Source: JAXGRD01 sp050946655
Lineage (GTDB): Bacteria; Bacillota; Clostridia; Peptostreptococcales; Anaerovoracaceae
NCBI GenBank assembly: GCA_050946655.1
Contig: JBMNVE010000001.1
Location: 73,458 to 137,457 of the forward strand
Length of the DNA: 64,000 nucleotides
Direction: 5' to 3'
Of this stretch, positions 39,971 to 48,027 are shown piece after piece. The notes beneath the pieces were generated by a model that made no database searches, had not been told where the DNA came from, and saw only the letters and a list, made by a program, of their open reading frames with translations. The stretch's first letter is position 1. The number at the start of each line of letters is the position of its first letter. The position numbers were made by a program, and so were the translations under genes.

Positions 39971-41875
39971 CTATACCTCAATAAACATATCTTTTTCTTC
40001 GCCACAGTCCGGACAGATCCATTCATCAGGAAGCTTGTCGAAGAGTGTTCCCGGTGCCACTTCTCCTTCTTCGTCGCCCAGGTCTGCATCGTACTCGTAT
40101 CCACAGCCATTGCATACGTACAGCTTGTAGCTCTTGGGCTCCTTCTTGGGTGTGGGTCTCTTCATCTTGACCGCAGGAGGTGCAACCTTCTTGGGTTCAC
40201 CATTGTCCAGGGCCTTGATGAGAAGAGGCAGGATCTCCATCAGATCTCCTACGATACCGTAGTCCGCATTTTTAAAGATGGCCGCATTTTTGTTCTTGTT
40301 GATGGCCACAATAGTGGTGGCATCCCTGATGCCCTTCAAGTGCTGCCCTGCTCCCGAAATTCCGCAGGCGATGTAGAGATTTCCATTGAAATTCTGTCCG
40401 GACATCCCCACATATCGATTGAGGGGCAGGTACTTCTGAGTCTCAGCTACCGGTCTGGAACATCCGATTGCCGCTCCCGCTTGGACCGCTAGGTCCTCGA
40501 TCAGTTTCATATTGGCCTTTTCGCCGATTCCCTTTCCGGCACTGACAACTCTGTCTGCCTGAGCAATGGGCGTATCCAGGTCGATGCCCACGGTGAAGTC
40601 GTATCCATCCTTTTTGAGGGCTGCCACCAAGGCCTCCACCTTTTCCTTGGGAGAACCGGAAGTAAATAGTTCCTTCTTTCTGATCCCCGCAATGGGTCCC
40701 TTCCCCTTCTTCCTGCGGAAGGTTTCCTTGGGTTCCTTGCCCAAAATGCTGGCTGCAATGACCACCCTTTGGATCTCACTGGTTCCTTCGTAGATGGTGC
40801 AGATCTTGGCGTCTCTGTAGAATCGCTCCACTTCCATGCCCTTCAAGTATCCGTTTCCGCCGTGGATCTGCAAGGCTTCGTTGACAACTTCCAAGCAGAT
40901 CTCAGATGTGTAACCCTTGGCCATGGCCGATTCCACTCCGTAAGGTTCACCATTGTCTTTCATCTCGGCCGCACTGTAGATCATGAATCTTGCCGCTCTG
41001 ATCTTAGTTGCCATATCGGCGATCTTGAAGGAGTTGATCTGTTGGAAAGCAATGGGCTTACCGAACTGTTCTCTTTCCTTTGCATACTCTACCGATACTT
41101 CAAATGCTCCTTGTGCAATACCCAGTGCCTGGGAGGCTATGCCGATCCTGCCGCCGTCCAAGGTACTCATGGCAATTTTGAAGCCCTGTCCTTCCTTGCC
41201 CAGAAGGTTTTCTACCGGGACTTTCACATCGTTAAAGATCAGTTCTGCCGTGGAAGATGATCGGATACCCATCTTGTCGTAGTGGTCACCAAACTCAAAA
41301 CCTTCCCAGCCCTTCTCCACAATAAATGCGCTGATCCCCTTGATGCCGATATCCGGTGTGGTCACTGCAAAGACGATGTACGTGTCAGCAATATCTGCGT
41401 TGGTGATGAATATCTTGCCTCCATTGAGAAGATAGTGGTCGCCACGGTACTCCGCTGTAGTCTCGGTACCGCCGGCATCACTTCCCGCATTGGGCTCAGT
41501 TAAACCAAAGGCTCCCAGCTTTTCCCCTTTTGCCAGAGGTACTAAATACTTCATCTTCTGCTCTTCCGTACCAAAGGCATAGATGGGATATGATCCCAAG
41601 GAAACATGAGCAGACAAGATAACACCCGTTCCTCCATCTACTCTGGACAGCTCTTCTACGGCGATGGCATAGGAGATAGAATCCAGTCCTGCACCACCAT
41701 ATTTTTTGGGGAATGGGATGCCCATCAGTCCCATCTCACCCAATTTCTTCACTGCATCATGAGGAAACTCGTTGTTCTGATCCATCATAAATGCCAAAGG
41801 CTTTACCTCTTCTTCTGCAAAGGCTCTGATCTTTTTGCGGATCTCCTCATGTTGCTCCGTTGTTTTAAATAGCAT
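39971..41875 (-). CDS. Acyl-CoA dehydrogenase - EtfA FAD domain - rubredoxin fusion
   Basis: A 634-residue three-part protein. Residues 1-380 are a complete short-chain acyl-CoA dehydrogenase (GAFGLTEPNAGSDAGGTET; catalytic Glu363 in IYEGTSEIQR). After a linker, residues ~436-556 match the FAD-binding C-terminal domain of EtfA (VSAGKGIGEKANMKLIEDLA; GNLYIACGISGAGQHLKG; NADYGIVGDLMEILP). A Pro/Lys linker leads to a full rubredoxin at ~583-634 with Cys588, Cys591, Cys621 and Cys624. No EtfB part is present. The order suggests electrons pass from acyl-CoA through two flavins to rubredoxin and then to the flavodiiron protein encoded next. ATG at 41875 follows AAAGGAGG. Confidence 0.93.
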   Translation of the reverse strand: MLFKTTEQHEEIRKKIRAFAEEEVKPLAFMMDQNNEFPHDAVKKLGEMGLMGIPFPKKYGGAGLDSISYAIAVEELSRVDGGTGVILSAHVSLGSYPIYAFGTEEQKMKYLVPLAKGEKLGAFGLTEPNAGSDAGGTETTAEYRGDHYLLNGGKIFITNADIADTYIVFAVTTPDIGIKGISAFIVEKGWEGFEFGDHYDKMGIRSSSTAELIFNDVKVPVENLLGKEGQGFKIAMSTLDGGRIGIASQALGIAQGAFEVSVEYAKEREQFGKPIAFQQINSFKIADMATKIRAARFMIYSAAEMKDNGEPYGVESAMAKGYTSEICLEVVNEALQIHGGNGYLKGMEVERFYRDAKICTIYEGTSEIQRVVIAASILGKEPKETFRRKKGKGPIAGIRKKELFTSGSPKEKVEALVAALKKDGYDFTVGIDLDTPIAQADRVVSAGKGIGEKANMKLIEDLAVQAGAAIGCSRPVAETQKYLPLNRYVGMSGQNFNGNLYIACGISGAGQHLKGIRDATTIVAINKNKNAAIFKNADYGIVGDLMEILPLLIKALDNGEPKKVAPPAVKMKRPTPKKEPKSYKLYVCNGCGYEYDADLGDEEGEVAPGTLFDKLPDEWICPDCGEEKDMFIEV

Positions 41876-41947
41876 ACAGTATACCTCCTTTATATTTGTT
41901 TTCCGGTTTTGCTTGCCTTTATCATATCTCCTTTAATTTTCTTTTGT

Positions 41948-41963
41948 TGTGGCAAATGCCACA
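41948..41963. promoter_or_regulatory. Crp/Fnr-type operator between the fusion gene and its divergent regulator
   Basis: TGTGGCA, two bases, TGCCACA: a 16-base dyad with the TGTGR-N6-YCACA architecture of Crp-type sites. It is placed just upstream of the -10 of the regulator gene and about 73 bases before the fusion gene, so it can serve both. Confidence 0.7.
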
Positions 41964-41969
41964 GTATTG

Positions 41970-41978
41970 TGATATAAT
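41970..41978 (+). promoter_or_regulatory. Extended -10 promoter of the Crp/Fnr regulator gene
   Basis: TGA followed by TATAAT, 25 bases before the start codon. The -35 region is occupied by the dyad at 41948-41963, an arrangement usual for activator or repressor control. Confidence 0.7.
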
Positions 41979-42002
41979 CCATATTATATTAAGGAGGTTG
42001 CC

Positions 42003-42644
42003 ATGAACATCTCATTGGACAGAAATATTTCAAAAGATTCTTTGGAAAAAATGACCGCTTGCTTCAAGCCGGAGTTCAAAGATTATGAAGCCGGCGAGAC
42101 CATCATGCAGTTTTCCTACGAGATCCAAAACATCGGCGTGATCATCAAGGGCAAAGCCCGCCTTGTGGGGATCAATGCCGATGGCGAATACATCATTACA
42201 GAGAACTACTCTTCTCGGGACGTCTTCGGAGAACTGTTTTCCTTTCCCTTGGAGGGCTATGAGTATTATGTAGAAGCGGTAGACGACTGCAGGGTGATCT
42301 ATCTGGACTACGACCACACCATCTCCCCTTGCGACAACGTCTGCCCTCACCATTCCCAGTTGATCAGCAATCTGTTTTACCTTACGGCACAAAAATCACA
42401 GGCCCTGACCCTGCACCTGAATATCCTCAACCAGCACACCATTCGGAAGAAACTTCTGACCTACCTGAGATACATCCACGGAAAGACCGGGGAAGATACT
42501 TTCGAGATACCCATGTCATTGGTGGCGCTGGCCGAGTACTTATGTGTGGATCGAAGTGCGCTCATGCGAGAGATTCGGCTCCTAAAAAAAGAAGGGATCT
42601 TGGACTCCAACAGACGGCAATTCACATTTCTCAAACATGAATAG
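42003..42644 (+). CDS. Crp/Fnr family transcriptional regulator
   Basis: A 213-residue regulator: N-terminal cyclic-nucleotide-binding-like beta roll (YEAGETIMQFSYEIQNIGVIIKGKARL; DVFGELFSFPLEGYEYYVEAV), a long dimer helix, and a C-terminal winged helix with recognition helix in SLVALAEYLCVDRSALMREIRLL. Cys residues at 20, 96, 110 and 114 (the last two in SPCDNVCPHH) could bind an iron-sulfur cluster or heme, so a redox or gas sensor is plausible but not shown. ATG at 42003 follows AAGGAGG. Divergent from the acyl-CoA dehydrogenase-rubredoxin gene, its likely target. Confidence 0.87.
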   Translation: MNISLDRNISKDSLEKMTACFKPEFKDYEAGETIMQFSYEIQNIGVIIKGKARLVGINADGEYIITENYSSRDVFGELFSFPLEGYEYYVEAVDDCRVIYLDYDHTISPCDNVCPHHSQLISNLFYLTAQKSQALTLHLNILNQHTIRKKLLTYLRYIHGKTGEDTFEIPMSLVALAEYLCVDRSALMREIRLLKKEGILDSNRRQFTFLKHE

Positions 42645-42715
42645 CAATCCCTTTCCCACCGGGGTGTCTCCTTATCCCGGAAGCATTTTTGCGCGCAATT
42701 TTTTAGACTATTTAG

Positions 42716-42929
42716 ATGGTCGGCAAAAAATCTTGACCTTCCCCACTGTAGCCCCGGAATGTCAGGACAAAATACCGACATCCTCTCCATGACACGACTG
42801 ATGTTGGGATTTTTTTACTCTGGATCTGCTCGTGGCGTGCACAGAAAGCTGTTTTAAGCCATTTATCAGCCGCAAAATCCCATTTTTCTTCTTCCTTTTC
42901 GGTCAATGTCAAGATTTTTTGTGGACAGA
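42716..42929. mobile_element. MITE-like or IS-relic element with 14-bp perfect inverted repeats
   Basis: CAAAAAATCTTGAC (42724-42737) and its exact complement GTCAAGATTTTTTG (42908-42921) bound about 170 bases. The outward flanks TGTCAAG...TTTTGTGGACAG resemble terminal sequences I associate with Mutator/IS256-type elements. Inner dyads (AAAATACCGACATC with GATGTTGGGATTTT) could fold the interior. No transposase remnant is recognised and no target-site duplication is evident. Confidence 0.45.
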
Positions 42930-42973
42930 ACCGAGAATCTACAAGGTTGGACTTCGCTTCATGGGGTCGGATG

Positions 42974-43001
42974 AAAAAGACCACCGGCTCAGCCGGTGGT
43001 C
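42974..43001 (-). terminator. Terminator of the GntR-ABC operon
   Basis: Perfect 10-bp stem GACCACCGGC / GCCGGTGGTC with a 3-base loop, followed on the minus strand by TTTTT. Confidence 0.85.
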
Positions 43002-43081
43002 TTGATTTTATGGTATGTGTCATATTGGTGATACAGTCTATTAGCGTTGTTCTTTTGGCAATTATGACTGAGCATCCTCAA

Positions 43082-43873
43082 CTACTCCAGATTCAGTTTC
43101 TTCTTCAAAATGTGGTGGGTGATCACGTAATATGCCACAGATAAGATTGCCGAATGGGCTCCTATGACCAGAAGGATGAGGTGGTAGGACGCATCACCTT
43201 CCAAGGCGAAGCTCAGTTTGCTCGTCTCTCCTATTACGGCTATGCCAATGCCGATTCTTCCCATGAAGAAAACGATGATGGTCTCGGCGACATTGAGTCC
43301 TACATAGGCAAGGATGGCTCCCAGTATCCTATAATTGCTCCACAGGTGGCCAAGAGAGATGGCGGCGTAGATTTGAAGGATCGTATGGGCCATGCTCAAG
43401 AAGAGCACCACCAGAAATTCCACCGAATACAAGAAACCCTTGGCTCCCACCAGTTCCCACATCCTGCTGAACAGCATCCCGATTTCCGATAGCCTCAGCT
43501 CTCCTGTGGATGCGATGATGATCATCGCAGAGAGGATGCCAACGATGGAGCCGATGGTCATCCATATTATTGCTGTGATTCCTTTATTCCAAATATGTCT
43601 CCCTGTAGTTACCGGGAGAGCAAAAGTGAGATAACCTTCATTTCCCAGCAAGTTCTTGTAGAACCTCTGCACAATGAGGATGACCGTCATTACCGCGGCA
43701 CCGATGGCCACCGCCGAATACAGCAAGATGACGATCCCTTTGAATATTGTCCAGACATCTAGGATATTTACCACGATCCCCATGACCAGGGACATGAATA
43801 GTAACGCCACATACAGAGGCAGAAGGATTCGCCCCATGGCACTCATTTCATACTTCATCAATTTCCCTAGCAT
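43082..43873 (-). CDS. ABC transporter permease
   Basis: A 263-residue membrane protein with about six helices (LLPLYVALLFMSLVMGIVVN; GIVILLYSAVAIGAAVMTVI; MTIGSIVGILSAMIIIA and others). It overlaps the ATPase gene by seven bases, so it is the membrane part of the same exporter. The family is the ABC-2-like permease found with YtrA-type regulators in Bacillota, usually linked to cell-envelope or peptide-antibiotic stress. ATG at 43873 follows GGGAGG. Substrate unknown. Confidence 0.82.
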   Translation of the reverse strand: MLGKLMKYEMSAMGRILLPLYVALLFMSLVMGIVVNILDVWTIFKGIVILLYSAVAIGAAVMTVILIVQRFYKNLLGNEGYLTFALPVTTGRHIWNKGITAIIWMTIGSIVGILSAMIIIASTGELRLSEIGMLFSRMWELVGAKGFLYSVEFLVVLFLSMAHTILQIYAAISLGHLWSNYRILGAILAYVGLNVAETIIVFFMGRIGIGIAVIGETSKLSFALEGDASYHLILLVIGAHSAILSVAYYVITHHILKKKLNLE

Positions 43874-44562
43874 TTGAACACCTCCCTGAACAATACATCT
43901 ACGCTCTTTCCCTCTTCTTCTCTCAACTCCTCCGCCTGCTTGTCTAGCACTATTTCTCCGGCCTTTAAAAACACGACTCCGTCCAGCACCGATTCCACAT
44001 CGGAAATCAAATGGGTAGAAATGATGACTAAGGAATCCTCACTGTAATTGGATATGATGGTTCTTAGGATATAATCCCGTGCTGCCGGATCCACCCCCGC
44101 AATGGGTTCATCGAGAAAATATATTTTTGCATTGCGGCTCATGGTCAAGATCAGCTGTACCTTCTCCCTGTTCCCCTTTGAAAATTTCTTCATGGGGATA
44201 TCTAACGGTAGTCCTAAGTTTTGAAACATTTCCCTTGCTTTTCCTTCATCAAAATCCTTAAAAAAGTCTTTATAGAGCTTGATCAGTTTTTCGATGGGCA
44301 GGTAGAGAGGCAAGAACTCCCTATCCGGCAGATAAGCAACCATTGCTTTGGTCTCCGGCCCCGGCATCTTTCCATCGATAAGAACCTGTCCGCCGTCGGG
44401 CACCAAAAGGCCGTTTGCCAGTTTGATCATGGTGGTCTTTCCCGAGCCGTTGGGCCCCAGAAGACCGACAATCTGCCCCGCTCCTAAACTCAGATCCACA
44501 TTGGATAGTGCCGTCATTCCGCTGTACCTCTTTGTTACGCCTTTGCATTCAAACAAACTCAT
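43867..44562 (-). CDS. ABC transporter ATP-binding protein
   Basis: A 231-residue ATPase. Walker A GPNGSGKTTMI, signature region KFSKGNREKVQLIL (a variant of LSGGQ), Walker B KIYFLDEPIAGVDPAARDY and the switch His in IISTHLISD. The variant signature FSKGN is normal for this subfamily. ATG at 44562 is used because it follows GAGGAGG and overlaps the GntR stop by ATGA; a start seven codons earlier is less likely. Confidence 0.92.
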   Translation of the reverse strand: MSLFECKGVTKRYSGMTALSNVDLSLGAGQIVGLLGPNGSGKTTMIKLANGLLVPDGGQVLIDGKMPGPETKAMVAYLPDREFLPLYLPIEKLIKLYKDFFKDFDEGKAREMFQNLGLPLDIPMKKFSKGNREKVQLILTMSRNAKIYFLDEPIAGVDPAARDYILRTIISNYSEDSLVIISTHLISDVESVLDGVVFLKAGEIVLDKQAEELREEEGKSVDVLFREVFKC

Positions 44563-44930
44563 TTTTCTGCCTCCTCTGCCCACTTGGCCACTGCTTTTAC
44601 GATTTGTTCTTTATTCATTCCCATCTTTTCCAAATTTGTAAAGAGTTCACGGATAAACTCTTCTCCCAGCGCTATCCTCATCTTGTCCAATGTTTCTTCC
44701 TCCTTGGTCACAAACCTTCCGTTGGTCCTCTCCGTATAAAACAGTCCTTCCCTTTCCATTTCCGTCAATGCCCTTTGCATGGTATTGGGATTCACGGCTG
44801 CCTCCATGGCCAGCTCTCTAACCGCAGGTAGTTTTTCTCCCGGCTTGTACACGCCTTTGGCAATGCTCAATTTCATTTGTTCCACGATCTGTGTATATAT
44901 CGGTAATCCCGGTTTAAATTTCCAATCCAC
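44559..44930 (-). CDS. GntR family (YtrA type) transcriptional regulator
   Basis: A 123-residue short GntR regulator: N-terminal winged helix (LPIYTQIVEQMKLSIAKG; PGEKLPAVRELAMEAAVNPN; TMQRALTEMEREGLFY) and a short helical tail for dimerisation, as in the YtrA subfamily. It overlaps the ATPase gene by four bases. A dyad matching YtrA-type sites lies in its promoter (44963-44990), so autorepression relieved by an envelope stress signal is likely. Start ATG at 44930. Confidence 0.9.
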   Translation of the reverse strand: MDWKFKPGLPIYTQIVEQMKLSIAKGVYKPGEKLPAVRELAMEAAVNPNTMQRALTEMEREGLFYTERTNGRFVTKEEETLDKMRIALGEEFIRELFTNLEKMGMNKEQIVKAVAKWAEEAEK

Positions 44931-44962
44931 TTTTTCCTCCTTCCCTTCTCGCTCTGTATCAT

Positions 44963-44990
44963 TGTATTAACTACTTAGTACAATAGTACA
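44963..44990. promoter_or_regulatory. YtrA-type operator
   Basis: TGTATTA, six bases, TAGTACA (one mismatch from a perfect dyad), followed by a further ATAGTACA copy. It overlaps the -10 of the GntR-ABC promoter. Confidence 0.65.
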
Positions 44991-45008
44991 TTCTCAAAGA
45001 AATGTCAA
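44980..45008 (-). promoter_or_regulatory. Promoter of the GntR-ABC operon
   Basis: Minus strand perfect TTGACA, 17-base spacer, TATTGT. Confidence 0.7.
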
Positions 45009-45064
45009 GAGGGTTTGAAAGGTTTTTTCGCCATCTCTTTCTCTTTATCACAGCGTATAAATAT

Positions 45065-45073
45065 GGTATAATT
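45065..45073 (+). promoter_or_regulatory. Extended -10 promoter of the penicillin-binding protein gene
   Basis: TGG followed by TATAAT, 38 bases before the start codon. Confidence 0.55.
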
Positions 45074-45111
45074 GTCACGTATGTAATGCATATCTTGAAA
45101 GGAAAAAGACA

Positions 45112-48009
45112 ATGACGGGAATGCGAAGCAAATCAAAAAATAGAAGTGAAACGAGGAACAAGGGAAAGAGGAGGGCAAAGAGTACCATCAAATTTCTACT
45201 GACTGTGTTTGCAGTCATGGTGGTTTTTCTTGTCTTCTACACGGTGACGGTTATCGCCAACGCCCCCAGAATCAATACCGATGATATTTATGCCTATTTG
45301 CCGGAGAGTTCTATTCTCTACGACGATCAGGGCAAACAGATCGATACAGTCTTTGTGGACGGCGGGAACCGGATCAATATTGAATACAAGGATCTGCCCA
45401 AGGATCTGGTCAATGCGGTAGTTGCTATTGAGGATAAGACCTTTTGGGATCATCACGGGTTTAACTTTGTGCGAGTTTTGGGTGCCATCAAGGAAAGTGT
45501 CTTCTCCGGAGGCGTCATCGGCGGGACCAGCACCATCACCCAGCAGCTGGCCCGGAACGTCTACCTTTCTGAGACCAAGAGCGTTCGCTCCCTCAACCGT
45601 AAGGTGACGGAAGCCTGGTATACGGTCCAATTGGAAAGGAGCCTTACTAAGGAACAGATCATTGAGGCTTATCTAAACACCATATACCTAGGGAACAACT
45701 CCTACGGTGTGGAAGCGGCAGCCAGATCATATTTCAACAAACCGGCGGCCGAAATGGATCTGCTGGAATGTGCGGCCATCGCTTCTATCCCCAAATCACC
45801 GGACGCCTATGCTCTGGTGAAGACATATGACAACGATACGCTGGCGGAAAACTCCGTGGACCTTTCCAAAAAAACGGTCTTGGAGCGGTCTGCAGGCTTC
45901 ACCACCATTTACAACGGTGATGCTTCCAAGGAGCGTCGGGATACTACCTTGCAGTTTATGAAAGAACAAAAGTATATTACTGCAGACACCCTAAAAAAGG
46001 TCCAAGCTGATGATCTCTCGGGGCATATTAAGTTAGGTGGCAATACGGTCACCGGATCATCTGTGTACTTCTCCGAATTTGTCGTAGATACGGTGATCAA
46101 GGATCTAGTGGCAGAGGGCTACTCTGAAGAAGACGCCAGAAGGCTCATCTACACCGGTGGGCTGCAAATTTATACGACCCAGAACACCCAGGCCCAGAAT
46201 GCCATCAAGGATGCATTTGCGGAGAGCAGCAACTTCCCCGCCGTAGACTACGGGGACACTCGATTTGACGATAAGGGAAACATCATCAGCAGTGAAGGAG
46301 CACTTCTTCTCTACTCCCATGATACTTACTTGCCGGGAGGCGCTTTCACCTTCCAAAGCGACGAGATCAACGTGGATAAAGACGGGAATCTCACTTTACT
46401 AAAGGATAAACGACTGAATTTCTACAAGACTGTCGTCAACGGAGAAACAGATTATTCCGTGGAATTCAAGCCCATGTATGTCCGGGAAGACGGTTACTTC
46501 TACAGCATAGAAAGCGGCACATTGATCATTCCCAAACAGTATAAGTCCCTGGATAGTGAAGGAAATTTAAGAATCAAGGCGAATTTCCTCAAGGATTATC
46601 CCGATACCATCACCGTTACAGACGGAGTCTACAGTGTAGGAAGCTCCGGTTATTCCCTCAAGCAGAAGGTCCGCCAGCCCCAGGGTGCCATGGTGATCTG
46701 TGATAACAAGACCGGTGCCGTGGTGGCCATGGAAGGTGGAAGAGATGTGACCGGCCAGATGATCTACAACAGAGCCATAAAACCAAGACAGCCCGGATCT
46801 TCCATCAAGCCTCTTGCTGTCTATGCTCCTGCCCTGGAACAAGGTGTAGAAGCAGCGGCTACCGGAAAAGCCATGTCCTTTAAGGAATACGATAAAAATC
46901 AAAAGACTGCCGGCTACGGTAGCTATTGGACAGCTGCCAGCAGGATCAACGATGCGGAACTTGTGGTCAACGGTAAAGTGTGGCCAAGAAACGCCTATGG
47001 CGGATACAAGGGAATGTTGACCCTGAGAGCGTCTGTAGAACAGTCAGTCAACGTAAATGCTGTGCGGGTATTCCAGCAAGTAGGGCCTGAATACTCCTCA
47101 GGAATGTTGAAGAAGTTCGGCGTCACCACGGTTGTGGAAAAAGGCGATGTAAGTGATATGAATGCCGCCGCCCTAGCCCTAGGAGGTATGACTAACGGGA
47201 TCTCTCCTCTTGAGATGAGTTCTGCTTATACTACCTTCCCCAGCCTGGGAGAACACAAGGAGTATACCGTCTACAAAGAGGTAAAGAATAACAAGGGTGA
47301 AGTGATCCTAAAACAAAAGAACAACTCCACTAAAGTCATGGATCCCGGTGTGGCCTATATCATGATGGACATCCTTCGGACCACCGTCAGCAACGGCATC
47401 GCAAGTCCTGCAGCCACGGGCAATCAGGTCACAGCCGGTAAGACCGGTACCACATCCAACAATTATGACGCATGGTTCTGCGGTTTTACGCCACAGTACT
47501 CCGCAGCTCTTTGGATAGGAAACGATTTGAATATTGAATTGACCGAAGGGTCGGCTGCTGCAGCCAGGCTTTGGGGAAAAATTATGACCGATGCCACAGC
47601 CGGATTGTCCGGCTCACTGCCAGGCAGGCCATCCAACGTAATCACGGTAAACGGTGAACTGTTCGTCAAGGGCACGGAAAAAGGCGCTCCAAAGGTGGAA
47701 GAGGAAAAAGCTAAGGTGGAAGAGGAAAAAGCTAAGGTGGAAGTGGAAACCTGTGCAGACTCCGGATACATCGCATGTCCTTGGTGTACCAATAGAAAAA
47801 GGGTGGAAATGGACGAGGATGACCCTCATAGTAAGTTCTACTGTGCCATCCACAACAAGGACTCAGCCAAGTATCCGGTAGCACCGGGAGAAGAAACCAA
47901 GCTTCCGGCACCGGAACCTGCTGTTCCACCCAAGGAAGAGGATGACGATGACGATGACAACGGGGACGATGACAATGGTGATACCCCCGACCCTCCGTCT
48001 GAGCCTTAA
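45112..48009 (+). CDS. Class A penicillin-binding protein (glycosyltransferase/transpeptidase)
   Basis: A 965-residue bifunctional peptidoglycan synthase. A basic N-terminus and one membrane helix (~26-48) precede the GT51 domain with catalytic Glu107 in AIEDKTFWDHHG and GGTSTITQQLARN. The transpeptidase domain has SSIK (Ser563), SVN (645-647) and KTGT (777-780). The C-terminus is unusual: a KVEEEKA repeat coded by a 21-base tandem repeat, then a small Cys-containing segment (CADSGYIACPWC ... FYCAIH) and an Asp-rich Pro-rich end. It builds and cross-links the wall outside the membrane. ATG at 45112 follows GAAAGGA. Confidence 0.95.
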   Translation: MTGMRSKSKNRSETRNKGKRRAKSTIKFLLTVFAVMVVFLVFYTVTVIANAPRINTDDIYAYLPESSILYDDQGKQIDTVFVDGGNRINIEYKDLPKDLVNAVVAIEDKTFWDHHGFNFVRVLGAIKESVFSGGVIGGTSTITQQLARNVYLSETKSVRSLNRKVTEAWYTVQLERSLTKEQIIEAYLNTIYLGNNSYGVEAAARSYFNKPAAEMDLLECAAIASIPKSPDAYALVKTYDNDTLAENSVDLSKKTVLERSAGFTTIYNGDASKERRDTTLQFMKEQKYITADTLKKVQADDLSGHIKLGGNTVTGSSVYFSEFVVDTVIKDLVAEGYSEEDARRLIYTGGLQIYTTQNTQAQNAIKDAFAESSNFPAVDYGDTRFDDKGNIISSEGALLLYSHDTYLPGGAFTFQSDEINVDKDGNLTLLKDKRLNFYKTVVNGETDYSVEFKPMYVREDGYFYSIESGTLIIPKQYKSLDSEGNLRIKANFLKDYPDTITVTDGVYSVGSSGYSLKQKVRQPQGAMVICDNKTGAVVAMEGGRDVTGQMIYNRAIKPRQPGSSIKPLAVYAPALEQGVEAAATGKAMSFKEYDKNQKTAGYGSYWTAASRINDAELVVNGKVWPRNAYGGYKGMLTLRASVEQSVNVNAVRVFQQVGPEYSSGMLKKFGVTTVVEKGDVSDMNAAALALGGMTNGISPLEMSSAYTTFPSLGEHKEYTVYKEVKNNKGEVILKQKNNSTKVMDPGVAYIMMDILRTTVSNGIASPAATGNQVTAGKTGTTSNNYDAWFCGFTPQYSAALWIGNDLNIELTEGSAAAARLWGKIMTDATAGLSGSLPGRPSNVITVNGELFVKGTEKGAPKVEEEKAKVEEEKAKVEVETCADSGYIACPWCTNRKRVEMDEDDPHSKFYCAIHNKDSAKYPVAPGEETKLPAPEPAVPPKEEDDDDDDNGDDDNGDTPDPPSEP
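47692..47748 (+). repeat. 21-bp tandem repeat within the PBP gene
   Basis: A 21-base unit starting AAGGTGGAAGAGG occurs twice exactly (47692-47712, 47713-47733) and a third time in part. It codes for KVEEEKA units. Copy number could vary by slippage without a frameshift. Confidence 0.85.
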
Positions 48010-48027
48010 TTTTTAGGAGGAGATAAT

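Larger units (their letters stand above)
42645..43081. other. 437-base gene-free region with MITE-like element and terminator
   Basis: Contains a short inverted-repeat-bounded stretch (42716-42929) and the ABC operon terminator (42974-43001). A minus-strand open frame crosses it but lacks codon character and a ribosome site. Base composition differs from neighbours, with T runs and several internal dyads. Confidence 0.55.

Noticed and set aside
42712..43023. A 103-codon minus-strand frame in the gap before the ABC operon
   Set aside because: It spans both inverted repeats and the terminator hairpin, has no ribosome site and no family resemblance.
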